Source: a virus
Reading direction: 5' to 3' (one strand)
DNA length: 30,948 nt
Virus record (IMG/VR): IMGVR_UViG_3300010153_000057
Coordinates: 1 to 30,948 of that record
The notes under the pieces are model-generated. The model saw only the letters and a program-made list of their open reading frames with translations, searched no databases and had not been told where the DNA came from. The position numbers were made by a program, and so were the translations under genes. Below, one piece after another: positions 15,536-22,941 of the stretch (its first letter is position 1; the number at the start of each line of letters is the position of its first letter).

Positions 15536-16543
15536 ATGAACAAATGGTACTCAATAGAAAACAAGGCAGAAAGTAATTCAGTTGAAATCTCAATTTACGA
15601 TGAGATAGGCGACTACGGAACTTCTGCTAAAGACTTTATAGAAGAAGTAAAGAATGTTAGCGAAAGAGATATTACACTAAGAATCAACTCTGTTGGTGGT
15701 AGTGTTTTTGATGGACTTGCTATTTACAATACTTTACGTTCTCATAGAGGTTATGTAAACATTAAGATTGAAGGCTTGGCTGCTTCAATATCTACTGTTA
15801 TTGCAATGGCAGGAGATAATATTGAAATGTCTGAGAACGGATTTTTTATGATACACAACCCATTCGGACAATCGGCAGGGGAAGCAACTGATATGCGTAA
15901 GACTGCTGATTTACTTGACAAGATTAAAAGTGAAATTATCGAGATTTACTTAAAGAAAACAAACCTTTCGGTTGAAGCTCTTTCTGAAATGATGGATAAA
16001 GAAACTTGGCTATCAAGTCAAGAAGCTGTTGAATTTGGTTTTGTTGATAACATCACAGAAGCAATGAAAGTAGCTGCATCGTTTGACCTTTCTAAATTTA
16101 CTAACGTGAATGAAAAAGAGGTTAACGACAAACTAGGATTAATTAATAACCAAAAATCATTAAAAATGACCGAAGAATTAAAAACTTGGTTTAATGGTGT
16201 TAAAGAAGAAATCTTAAACGCTGTTAATGGAGATAAAGTTTCATCTCCTGTTGAAGAAGTTTCAGTTCTTTTTTCTGACAATGAAGAAATAGTAAATAAG
16301 TTCTCTGAGCTTGAAGAAAATGCTATATCTTTAAGAGAAGAAAAAGAAGAACTAGCAGGTCTTGTTGGAGAAAAAGAAGGCACTATTGCTGACTTAACTA
16401 ACAAGGTTTCTGAATTAGAAGCAAAATTAGCAAAAAGTGAAGCTACTGAAACAGTTGTTGAAGCTGAAAGCGACCCATCTATTGTTACTGAAGAAGTAGT
16501 AGTGAACGAGTGGGATAGCTTTGCTAAATCAATTTTAAAATAA
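15536..16543 (+). CDS. ClpP-like prohead protease fused to scaffold
   Basis: The protein has 335 residues. Residues 1-180 are a ClpP/SppA-type (S49-like) serine protease: INSVGGSVFDG oxyanion region, nucleophile Ser84 in GLAAS, His107 in MIHNPFG, and Asp171 in FGFVDNI as the likely third member. Residues 210-335 are an acidic coiled-coil scaffold (ENAISLREEKEELAGLV, TIADLTNKVSELEAKL) ending in a conserved-looking WDSFAKSILK tail that could bind the capsid protein. The protease matures the prohead and removes the scaffold. An internal ATG at 16166 could yield scaffold alone. The major capsid gene follows 29 bp later, and a terminator after it closes this transcript. Confidence 0.9.
   Translation: MNKWYSIENKAESNSVEISIYDEIGDYGTSAKDFIEEVKNVSERDITLRINSVGGSVFDGLAIYNTLRSHRGYVNIKIEGLAASISTVIAMAGDNIEMSENGFFMIHNPFGQSAGEATDMRKTADLLDKIKSEIIEIYLKKTNLSVEALSEMMDKETWLSSQEAVEFGFVDNITEAMKVAASFDLSKFTNVNEKEVNDKLGLINNQKSLKMTEELKTWFNGVKEEILNAVNGDKVSSPVEEVSVLFSDNEEIVNKFSELEENAISLREEKEELAGLVGEKEGTIADLTNKVSELEAKLAKSEATETVVEAESDPSIVTEEVVVNEWDSFAKSILK
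16166..16543 (+). other. possible nested scaffold start inside the protease gene
   Basis: ATG at 16166 (residue 211 of the protease-scaffold protein) is preceded by an A-rich stretch (CATTAAAA) like the start regions of other genes here. Starting there would give a 125-residue scaffold (MTEELKTWFNGVKEEIL to the end) without the protease, as with lambda C/Nu3. Only the layout supports it. Confidence 0.35.
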
Positions 16544-16572
16544 TAATATAAACTAACTAAATTTAAAGAATT

Positions 16573-17604
16573 ATGGCATTTCCAAATTCAAACTCCCTAC
16601 CTGCTTTTACGCAGATGGATGCTAACCAAAGCATTATTTCTCCTTTGTTCTTAGGACAAGACTATATGGAGTATATGAATGTTCTTCCTGATATTAAGGG
16701 AGTAACAAAAGTTGACCACTTAGGGTCATTATCAAAAATTACTAAGGCTTTTACAGCAGGTGCTTTCGCAGGAGAAACTGCGGGTACTTTCTCAGGTGTT
16801 ACTATTACTCCTGCAAGAGTTGAAGCTGAAATTGAATTTTACTCTAACTCTCTATTCGGGAAAGTAAAAGCTCAATTAATGAAAGGAAACTTTGAGTTCG
16901 ATAACATTGACGGTACTGCTGTTAAGAATGTACTTATCGACTTAATCGCACAAGGAATCAAGGCTGACTTTAACAGACAGTTATTCTTAGGCGATTCTTC
17001 TCTTAGTTCAGGTGGAGATTACCTAGACTACAATTCTTACGATGGTATATTCGAAGTATGTAAAGATACTTTAGCTGCTGCTCAAAAATTAGACGCATCT
17101 GATGTTACAGGTGTTGCTAACGGAGAAGCTCTTAATGCTGCTGCTGATGGTGTAAACATCTTACAAGCTATGTATGATGCTGCTACTCCTGAATTATTAT
17201 CAGCAGGAAATCACGTTTTCTTTGTATCAGGCGATATTTACGACAGATACTCTGAGTATTTAGAAGGTACGGGTTATGCTGCGGCAGGACACTCTGTACT
17301 TGTAAACGGTATTCCAAACTTGACTTACAGAGGTATTCCTGTAATTGCTCGTAGAGATTGGGATGTTGCTATTACTGCTGACTTTGCTATTATCAATGGT
17401 GCTTCTGTTGCTATTGAAACTCACAGAGCTATCTTAACTACTCGTGATGCAATCATAGTAGGTACTGACTTTAGCGAAAGTGCAATGGAGCAATGGTATT
17501 CTCAAGACAATAAGTCTTACAGATTCCGTGTATCTTATATGTGTGGTGTAGCTTTAGCTGATGCTAAACTAGCGGTTTGTTACACAGCAGATGCTTTAGC
17601 ATAA
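16573..17604 (+). CDS. major capsid protein (HK97 fold)
   Basis: The 343-residue protein follows the prohead protease and precedes a strong terminator. It shows an N-terminal arm, an E-loop-like region with ITKAFTAGAFAGETAG and VEAEIEFYSNSLFGKV, a helix (VLIDLIAQGIKADFNRQLFLGD), and a P/A-domain C-terminal half (FVSGDIYDRYSEYL, GIPVIARRDWDV, ALADAKLAVCYTADA) typical of HK97-like capsid subunits. It assembles the icosahedral shell on the scaffold of the preceding gene. Its leader has no -7 box, so it is probably transcribed from the protease promoter. Family recognition is by layout and motif style; the position is decisive. Confidence 0.85.
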   Translation: MAFPNSNSLPAFTQMDANQSIISPLFLGQDYMEYMNVLPDIKGVTKVDHLGSLSKITKAFTAGAFAGETAGTFSGVTITPARVEAEIEFYSNSLFGKVKAQLMKGNFEFDNIDGTAVKNVLIDLIAQGIKADFNRQLFLGDSSLSSGGDYLDYNSYDGIFEVCKDTLAAAQKLDASDVTGVANGEALNAAADGVNILQAMYDAATPELLSAGNHVFFVSGDIYDRYSEYLEGTGYAAAGHSVLVNGIPNLTYRGIPVIARRDWDVAITADFAIINGASVAIETHRAILTTRDAIIVGTDFSESAMEQWYSQDNKSYRFRVSYMCGVALADAKLAVCYTADALA

Positions 17605-17615
17605 TTAATATAAAC

Positions 17616-17647
17616 TAAGGGGGATGAAATACTCCCCCTTAATTTTT
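17616..17647 (+). terminator. terminator after the major capsid gene
   Basis: TAAGGGGGA (17616-17624) pairs perfectly with TCCCCCTTA (17633-17641) across an 8-nt loop, followed by A and TTTTT. It ends the protease-capsid transcript, perhaps partially, because no promoter is visible before the next gene at 17668. This would give capsid mRNA higher levels than genes downstream. Confidence 0.85.
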
Positions 17648-17667
17648 AACTTTTAAATAATAATAAA

Positions 17668-18240
17668 ATGGCAATAGAAAATTTAGTTTTAGCTACTACT
17701 GACTTTGAGAAAAGAGGTGGTTTAAGACATATAGGTCTTTGTGCAACATCAAACCTAACACCTACGTTTACTGCCGCAGGTACAGCAGATACTCACGCTG
17801 TGGCTTTAGTTGATGGTGCTTCCTTAGCTTTGTTTGACTTAAAGCAAGGTACGGGTTCTTTAACAACTAGCGGTTCAAAAGAAAATGGTGTTATGATGTT
17901 TGAGCATACTCTTTCATTCTACATTCCTAACTGTTCAAACGAACACTTTGGAAACTTACAAAAATTATTACAAGAGCAAATTGCTGCTGTTGTAGTTGAC
18001 CATAACGACCAAGCGTTCTGTATAGGTATGTCTGCTGCTTTTCAGCACACAACAGGTTCAGGTTCTTTCAATAATCAAATGTACGCTACAATGACAGGTC
18101 TTGAAGGTGGCACAGGTGCTGCTTTAGGCGATGAAAACGGTGTTACTGTTACTATTACTTGTTCTTCAGGAGAACTTCCTAGAACTGTATCAAGTACGGT
18201 TACTGTTGACCTTGCAGCAGGTACAATGGCATTATCTTAA
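17668..18240 (+). CDS. putative major tail tube protein
   Basis: A 190-residue, beta-rich, soluble protein (DFEKRGGLRHIGLCATS, VMMFEHTLSFYIPNC, FCIGMSAAFQHTTGSG, MYATMTGLEGGTG, then VTVTITCSSGE) with few charged clusters. Length, beta content and position next to the major capsid gene between two terminators suit a highly expressed virion protein, most likely the tail tube; a decoration protein is the alternative. The leader is A-rich (AATAATAAAATGG) and has no promoter box, so it depends on read-through of the terminator at 17616-17647. Confidence 0.5.
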   Translation: MAIENLVLATTDFEKRGGLRHIGLCATSNLTPTFTAAGTADTHAVALVDGASLALFDLKQGTGSLTTSGSKENGVMMFEHTLSFYIPNCSNEHFGNLQKLLQEQIAAVVVDHNDQAFCIGMSAAFQHTTGSGSFNNQMYATMTGLEGGTGAALGDENGVTVTITCSSGELPRTVSSTVTVDLAAGTMALS

Positions 18241-18254
18241 TAATTAATTAAATT

Positions 18255-18292
18255 GGGTACGCATCGTGCATTTTGCACTTTGCACCCTTTTT
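18255..18292 (+). terminator. probable terminator after the tail tube gene
   Basis: GGGT (18255-18258) pairs with ACCC (18284-18287) around an inner stem GTGCA-TTT-TGCAC (18266-18278), followed by TTTTT (18288-18292). The stem is interrupted by mismatches, so I score it below the capsid terminator. The next promoter overlaps it. Confidence 0.55.
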
Positions 18293-18302
18293 ATTATACT
18301 TG
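18271..18302 (+). promoter_or_regulatory. late promoter of the portal segment
   Basis: TTTTG (18271-18275), 19 bp, TATACTTG (18295-18302), then GCACT and the ATG at 18307... in full TATACTTGCACTATG. One base of the -7 consensus differs (C for T). It has the same 4-nt distance to ATG as the other late promoters and lies directly behind the terminator. Confidence 0.7.
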
Positions 18303-18306
18303 CACT

Positions 18307-18510
18307 ATGTATATATCAAAAAACAAAGAAGGCAAAACTATCTTTAAAGAAGGTGTTGCTGTTATGTGGGCGGATGCTACACAAGAAGAACTCAAAGCAA
18401 TTTATGATTTGGGTTATACTAATTTTGTAACAAAAGAAGGAAATGCAGAATCAAAAAAATCAAAATCAAAAGCAAAAGAAGCAAAAAACGAAACCTCAGA
18501 TAAAGAGTAG
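18307..18510 (+). CDS. small virion-region protein with Lys-rich tail
   Basis: The protein has 67 residues. Residues 1-44 form a small domain (MYISKNKEGKTIFKEGVAVMWADATQEELKAIYDLGYTNFV) and the rest is Lys/Ser/Ala-rich and disordered. A TTG at 18253 in frame is not credible because it would precede the promoter. The last 68 nt overlap the portal gene in another frame; both frames are low complexity there. Proteins of this shape (short domain ending in a charged tail) are often found before portals in Bacteroidota phages, but I know no function. Confidence 0.65.
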   Translation: MYISKNKEGKTIFKEGVAVMWADATQEELKAIYDLGYTNFVTKEGNAESKKSKSKAKEAKNETSDKE

Positions 18511-19735
18511 TTTCGGTGCTAAGTACGCTTTTGTTAATCTTTCTACTCCGCAAATTTCTACCGAAGTAAAAGACTTAGATAGATTAAGAGAAGATTGGAT
18601 GCCATTTGGTAAAGACAATCTATTTCCTCAATACCTTGCTGAGTTAAAAAGACAATCTTCAACTCATCGTTCTGTATTGGCACAGAAAACAACTTTTACA
18701 ACGGGAGCAGGTTTTGCAACCGACAGCGAAGAACTTAAAGGCTTCATAGAAGATGTAAACGCAAATGGAGAGAGTTTAAAGGATTGTTTCAAGAAGTTGG
18801 CAGATGACTATTACACTTATGGTAATGCTTTCTTAGAAGGCGTTATTTACGATGGTGGAATAAACTTTTATCATAAAGACGCATCTACTGCAAGATTATC
18901 TAAAACTAAATCTCACGTTTACTTTAATCCTGATTGGGCTAATTACAAAAGAAACAAGCAGAAAACTCAAAGAATACCTATATACCCTAACGTAGCAGGG
19001 AGTAGATTTATAATACACTACAAAGACTACGAAAGTACATTTAACTTTTACGGACTACCTGACTATGTTGCTGCATTAGAGCATATAGCAATAGACTATG
19101 AGATTGGTAAATACAATCACACAGCTTTTAAGAATGGTTTTAGTCCTTCCGCTATCGTTACTGTTAATGGAGATTTTGGCGAAGCAGAAGCAGAGAAATT
19201 TGTTGAAACTGCCAAAGACACTCTTACAGGTAGTGGCAATAACTCTAAGATACTTTTCTTAGTAAAGAACGGAGATGATGCAAATAGCACAGACGTTCAG
19301 ATTTTAAACAACAAAGAGGATGGGGATTTCTTAGATTTACAGAAATTAACAGACCAAAATATAATTACTGCTCATAGATGGCAACCTGCTTTGAGTGGTA
19401 TCGTTTCATCAGGAAAGATGAATAACACAGGTAGCGAAATAAGAATTGCTTATGACTTGGCGATGAGTACAGTTATTAGAGATACTACTAACATACTTCT
19501 TTCTCCTATAAAAAGCGTTATAAACAGAGAACTAGGTATAGATACTTCGGACTTAACCGTTGTTTATGAGCCACCTATTTCATTCTTAGCTGACATAGAC
19601 CCTAAACAAGTTCTTACTGTTAATGAGCAAAGAACAATGCTTAATAAAGACTTACCTGAAATTAAGGATGGGGAGCTATTGATTTCAGACAGACAATTCA
19701 TTAGAGTAGAAAAAACAACAACAAACGTAGATTAA
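18443..19735 (+). CDS. portal protein
   Basis: The protein has 430 residues. The first 20 are Gln/Lys/Asn-rich (from the overlap with the preceding gene). The portal-type core includes PFGKDNLFPQYLAELKRQSSTH, then YYTYGNAFLEGVIY, a wing and stem region (HWANYK-like NPDWANYKRN, YGLPDYVAALEHIAIDYEIGKYN), and the tunnel-side tail (TDQNIITAHRWQPALSGI, STVIRDTTNILLSPIKSVINREL). Twelve copies form the ring through which DNA enters and leaves. The order after it (connector-like 19737) supports this. The ATG at 18443 is the first credible start; a later start would remove only the disordered head. Confidence 0.85.
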   Translation: MQNQKNQNQKQKKQKTKPQIKSSFGAKYAFVNLSTPQISTEVKDLDRLREDWMPFGKDNLFPQYLAELKRQSSTHRSVLAQKTTFTTGAGFATDSEELKGFIEDVNANGESLKDCFKKLADDYYTYGNAFLEGVIYDGGINFYHKDASTARLSKTKSHVYFNPDWANYKRNKQKTQRIPIYPNVAGSRFIIHYKDYESTFNFYGLPDYVAALEHIAIDYEIGKYNHTAFKNGFSPSAIVTVNGDFGEAEAEKFVETAKDTLTGSGNNSKILFLVKNGDDANSTDVQILNNKEDGDFLDLQKLTDQNIITAHRWQPALSGIVSSGKMNNTGSEIRIAYDLAMSTVIRDTTNILLSPIKSVINRELGIDTSDLTVVYEPPISFLADIDPKQVLTVNEQRTMLNKDLPEIKDGELLISDRQFIRVEKTTTNVD

Positions 19736-19736
19736 T

Positions 19737-20264
19737 ATGGCAAATGTAAGACAGTACAATAATTTTGTAACAGCATCGGAAGTAATCGCAAACGCTTTTA
19801 CTAATCAAGCTACTGATACAGCACTTATATCTGATAGTATTTTAGATATTGCTGAACTTGCACACATTAAGCCTGAGCTTGGATTGGACTTCTACGAGGA
19901 ACTAAAAACACAAAATCATAACAGCAGTTTAACTACTGATAATCAAATACTTATCACTCATTTTCTAAAACCTGCTTTATATTGGTTTGTAAGGTTTGAG
20001 GTTATGAATGAAATACAATACAATACTACTTCAGCAGGTTTAGTTGTTAACGTATCTGAATTTAGTAGTCCTGCCAATGTTGAGCAATTTAATCAAATGA
20101 AGTCTGATACTTTTAGAAAAGCTAAAGTTTTTCTTGATGATATGATTGCTTTTATAACTCACGAAGACCAAGTAAATAAGTTTCCTTTATATGGAACAGA
20201 TGGGGATAGCTCTATGCCTGACCAAGATATAGCAAGTAAGTTAAACGGAATAATATTCTATTAA
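19737..20264 (+). CDS. DUF6712-like head-tail connector protein
   Basis: The 175-residue, mainly helical protein starts with FVTASEVIANAF and continues with ISDSILDIAELAHIKPELGLDFYEEL and FLKPALYWFVRFEVM. This helical pattern (AE..HI.P.LG.DFY..L) is the DUF6712 family of Bacteroidota phages as I recall it, whose members look like gp6/gp15-type head-completion adaptors. It starts 1 nt after the portal stop, the normal position for a connector. It ends with a 1-nt overlap onto the next gene. Confidence 0.65.
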   Translation: MANVRQYNNFVTASEVIANAFTNQATDTALISDSILDIAELAHIKPELGLDFYEELKTQNHNSSLTTDNQILITHFLKPALYWFVRFEVMNEIQYNTTSAGLVVNVSEFSSPANVEQFNQMKSDTFRKAKVFLDDMIAFITHEDQVNKFPLYGTDGDSSMPDQDIASKLNGIIFY

Positions 20265-20725
20265 TGGATTTAGTAAAATACTACATAAACAGATTTTTTA
20301 AAAACGCTGTAAGAAAGAATGATGACTGTCCTGATGGGTATGAACACGAAATGCCTGATGGTAATTGGATGTGTGGCAGAGAACACCCTGAGCCTTACAA
20401 CTTTTCACAAGAAGAAATAGACGAAACATATACAGAATACAAATCATCTGTAAATATGAGCTACTCTGAATTAAAAAGATGGTCTGAAACTGAGTGTAGC
20501 AAGAAAGCTAGTATAGGTAGAACTGCAATAAACAGAAACCTAACATTACTTTCTAAGAAAAAAGCAGATTGGACTTCTGCTAACGCAACAGAAGCTAGAA
20601 AAGCTATTGCATATATAGCAAGAGCAAGAAAACAAAAACAAGGCAAAAACGTGAGTAAAGATTGCCCATACTCTAAAAACTATATTGCTTTAAAAAATTG
20701 GGCTTACGATAGAAATAAAAAATAA
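20264..20725 (+). CDS. hypothetical virion-region protein with Cys/His N-terminus
   Basis: The protein has 153 residues. The N-terminal part holds CPDGYEHEMPDGNWMCGREH (Cys, His, Cys, His spacing that could bind a metal, but also could be structural). The C-terminal part reads MSYSELKRWSETECSKKAS, LLSKKKADWTSANATEARKAIAYIARARK, then CPYSKNYIALKNWAYD. I have seen this second part as a recurring small domain in marine phages (helical, W and Y rich, CPYSKN near the end) but cannot name it. It lies between the connector and minor structural genes. Confidence 0.6.
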   Translation: MDLVKYYINRFFKNAVRKNDDCPDGYEHEMPDGNWMCGREHPEPYNFSQEEIDETYTEYKSSVNMSYSELKRWSETECSKKASIGRTAINRNLTLLSKKKADWTSANATEARKAIAYIARARKQKQGKNVSKDCPYSKNYIALKNWAYDRNKK

Positions 20726-20731
20726 TAAGAT

Positions 20732-21196
20732 ATGGCAAGTACAGTAACATCAGCAACTCTTGAAGTTGTAATATCAGAAACTCTTAGTTTAGGAGGAACT
20801 CAATATGGAGGAACAAAAACACTATCAATAGGAAGTATAAACGAGGTTTTTAAGAGAATAGTAAAGTGTGTAAACAGTCAGACTACTACTGTTGCTACAT
20901 TTAACGGAAATGCTTTTGCATCTGCAAACGCTATTGATGTAGAGGATGCAAAGTATATTAGAATTACAAATCTTGATGATACTAACCCTGTTGAGTTGGC
21001 TATTGTTGGTGCTGCAACACTTTATCAAGTTAAATTAGCAGCAGGAGAATCTCATATTTTAGGCTCTCCTGAAGATTTAATGTTGTCAGAAGCAGACACA
21101 AGTCCTAGCTTTGGAACAATGGCAGACATAGCAAGTATTCAAGTAAATCCTGCATCAAATGATGTAGATGTGGAAATTTTTATAGCATCAGTATAA
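20732..21196 (+). CDS. small beta-rich structural protein
   Basis: A 154-residue beta-sandwich-type protein (LEVVISETLSLGG, EVFKRIVKCVNSQTTTVATF, AKYIRITNLDDTNPVELAIVG, YQVKLAAGESHIL). The segment YIRITNLDDTNPVEL is a style common in minor capsid or decoration proteins of marine phages. No enzymatic motif. It lies in the middle of virion genes, 6 nt after the preceding stop. Decoration or head-fibre role is inference. Confidence 0.55.
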   Translation: MASTVTSATLEVVISETLSLGGTQYGGTKTLSIGSINEVFKRIVKCVNSQTTTVATFNGNAFASANAIDVEDAKYIRITNLDDTNPVELAIVGAATLYQVKLAAGESHILGSPEDLMLSEADTSPSFGTMADIASIQVNPASNDVDVEIFIASV

Positions 21197-21197
21197 T

Positions 21198-21803
21198 ATG
21201 GCAAGTAACGAACATAGTGCATTAGACAACACGCAACTTCACGTTCCTAAAGACTTTAGTTCAGCTTCGGCTAACACAGTATTAACAAAGAACGGAAGCA
21301 ATGCTTTAACTTGGGCTGACGATAATTTAAGACGTATGCAGCACATTAGAGTTGCAGGGTTTTTTAGCAAAAGCAATACAACAGAATACGCACCAACCTA
21401 TGCAGGTGGAACAACTCACAGCTACGATACTGCGGTAACAGACCCAACTGTTGATGCACAAGATGCTGTTGCACAAGCACAAGTATATTGTATTAGAGCG
21501 GGTTATGTAAATGCTTTTGGAGGGGTGGTTGCTTGTAGTAGTGGAAAAACTGTAAACTTTAAAGTATATAAGGGTACTCCTGTTGACGAAAGTTCTTCTG
21601 CTATTAACCTAACCCAATTAGGAGATACTGCTTCTGAAGTTGGTGGCGGTAATACTACTACTGATATTTTTGCAGCAGGTTCTATGGGTTCTTCTGCTTC
21701 TTTTTCAGCAGGAGATATACTTATAGTAACAATATCTGCGGGTGCTGCTTCTTCTACGGTAGCAAGATTTAACGGAACTTTAGAAATAGTATATAACGAT
21801 TAA
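21198..21803 (+). CDS. structural protein with fibre-type start
   Basis: The protein has 201 residues. The N-terminal 35 (EHSALDNTQLHVPKDFSSASANTVLTKNGSNALTW) resemble the head-binding segment of phage head fibres or decoration proteins (ALxNxQLHxPKxF.. motif common in marine phage genomes). The rest is beta-rich and Ser/Ala/Gly-rich. It starts 1 nt after the previous stop. The likely role is a capsid or tail appendage; the partner is unknown. Confidence 0.6.
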   Translation: MASNEHSALDNTQLHVPKDFSSASANTVLTKNGSNALTWADDNLRRMQHIRVAGFFSKSNTTEYAPTYAGGTTHSYDTAVTDPTVDAQDAVAQAQVYCIRAGYVNAFGGVVACSSGKTVNFKVYKGTPVDESSSAINLTQLGDTASEVGGGNTTTDIFAAGSMGSSASFSAGDILIVTISAGAASSTVARFNGTLEIVYND

Positions 21804-21805
21804 CA

Positions 21806-22045
21806 ATGGCATCAACAGCACAAGAAATAGCATTAATGAAACAGAAAATGGAATCAATGGAAGATAAGTTAGGGGGGGTGGATGATAAGTTAGATAACCT
21901 AACTAAAAAACTTCTTGACCCTGATGTTGGTGTTGTTTCTCGTGTAAATCAAAATACACAGGCTAGAAAGCTAATAACTAGAGCTATGTGGTCTTTATAC
22001 ATTATTGTTATTACTGCATTAGTAGGTTTGTTTTTCGGAAAATAA
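21806..22045 (+). CDS. coiled-coil plus membrane-anchor protein (XhlA-like, lysis region)
   Basis: The protein has 79 residues. Residues 5-40 form a heptad-type coiled coil (IALMKQKMESMEDKLGGVDDKLDNLTKKLL) and residues about 60-77 a transmembrane helix (AMWSLYIIVITALVGLFFG). This is the layout of XhlA-type hemolysin/holin partners. It is followed without a gap by another small membrane protein, then by the putative lysis enzyme, so it opens the lysis cassette. Whether it acts as a holin, an antiholin, or an anchor for the enzyme cannot be read. Confidence 0.6.
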   Translation: MASTAQEIALMKQKMESMEDKLGGVDDKLDNLTKKLLDPDVGVVSRVNQNTQARKLITRAMWSLYIIVITALVGLFFGK

Positions 22046-22273
22046 ATGATACAAAAAGACTTTACACTTAGTATAGGTAACATTATATGGGTTATAGGTA
22101 TTATATTCACTATGGGTATAGCTTATTCTCAGATAGGTCAATTAGGAGAGGACATTGTTGTTCTTGAAAAAAGACTAGAAAAGAAAATAAAAGTTATCAA
22201 TGAGTGTGAAGATAAGATAAACGATTTAGAAATAGAAATAGCAAAAATTAATTCTTGTAAAAATAAAAAATAA
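22046..22273 (+). CDS. small membrane protein with C-terminal coiled coil (lysis region)
   Basis: The protein has 75 residues. A transmembrane helix at about 11-30 (GNIIWVIGIIFTMGIAYSQI) is followed by a charged coiled coil (VVLEKRLEKKIKVINECEDKINDLEIEIAKIN). The topology resembles an inner-membrane spanin or a Rz-like protein, and also some antiholins. The start codon comes directly after the stop of the upstream gene, and the two have mirrored topology (coil-TM then TM-coil), suggesting they work together. Confidence 0.6.
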   Translation: MIQKDFTLSIGNIIWVIGIIFTMGIAYSQIGQLGEDIVVLEKRLEKKIKVINECEDKINDLEIEIAKINSCKNKK

Positions 22274-22289
22274 TTTAAAAATTAAAAAA

Positions 22290-22457
22290 ATGAATTGTAA
22301 TTGCAATAAAAATTTACAAGAATGTAAATGCGAAAAAATTGTTGAAACTGTTGAAACTGCTAATGGTTTTGATGCTTGGTTAGATGTATTGGAGCAAGAA
22401 GAACAACCTACTTGTAATATAGAAAATCAAGAGGACTGCGAAAATTGTGGCAGCTAA
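22290..22457 (+). CDS. 55-residue Cys-rich acidic protein
   Basis: This short gene reads MNCNCNKNLQECKCEKIVETVET, then ANGFDAWLDVLEQEEQPTCN and ends in DCENCGS. Cys residues are at about 3, 5, 12, 14, 42, 50 and 53. Its stop overlaps the next ATG (TAATG), so it is translated with the putative lysis enzyme. The run ECKCEK followed by ETVETANGF resembles the start of the gene at 29632 (NCFCEK, then ETAETA repeats and GF), so the two may be relatives. Function unknown; metal binding is possible. Confidence 0.6.
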   Translation: MNCNCNKNLQECKCEKIVETVETANGFDAWLDVLEQEEQPTCNIENQEDCENCGS

Positions 22458-22939
22458 TGGAATTAGTTGTATTAAGATATAATTTACAAAACGATAGCAC
22501 CAACGGAATGTTATTGCAAAAGACTACAAAAGGGTATGACTTTCTTTGTTATACTCTAGAAGATGAGTATAGGGTAACTAAGGTTAAGGGGGAAACAATG
22601 ATTCCTTACGGATGTTACGAAATTAAAATAAGAAAAGAAGGTGGATTTCATAATAAATATAGCAAAAGATTTTCTGATATACACGATGGTATGCTTCATA
22701 TCGTCAATGTTCCTAATTTTGAGTATGTTCTTATACATTGCGGAAATACTGACGAGCATACTGCGGGGTGTTTACTTGTTGGCGACAACCAAGAAAACAA
22801 CGGATTAATTTCTAATGGATTTATAGGAAAGTCATCACAAGCCTACAAAAGAATTTACCCGCCAATTTTAGATGCTTTGCAAAAAGAAGAAAAAGTGTTT
22901 ATAGAATATATACATATAGACAATTTTACTAATAATTAA
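22457..22939 (+). CDS. DUF5675 family protein, candidate lysis enzyme
   Basis: The protein has 160 residues. The diagnostic stretch is MIPYGCYEIKIR, then LHIVNVPNFEYVLIHCGNTDEHTAGCLLVGD: His, then HxxNT-like and T-x-GC, reminiscent of L,D-transpeptidase-type (YkuD) catalytic patterns with a Cys. DUF5675 proteins are frequent in Bacteroidota phages; their activity is not established as far as I know. The neighbours (two small membrane proteins before, a 3TM holin after) point to cell-wall cleavage or remodelling at lysis. I chose the ATG at 22457 (1-nt overlap with the preceding stop) over an earlier non-ATG start at 22445. Confidence 0.65.
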   Translation: MELVVLRYNLQNDSTNGMLLQKTTKGYDFLCYTLEDEYRVTKVKGETMIPYGCYEIKIRKEGGFHNKYSKRFSDIHDGMLHIVNVPNFEYVLIHCGNTDEHTAGCLLVGDNQENNGLISNGFIGKSSQAYKRIYPPILDALQKEEKVFIEYIHIDNFTNN

Positions 22940-22941
22940 TT

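Noticed and set aside
16018-16404. 128-codon minus-strand frame within the protease-scaffold gene
   Set aside because: It is the Ser/Leu-rich antisense of a Glu/Lys-rich coiled coil, a common artefact.
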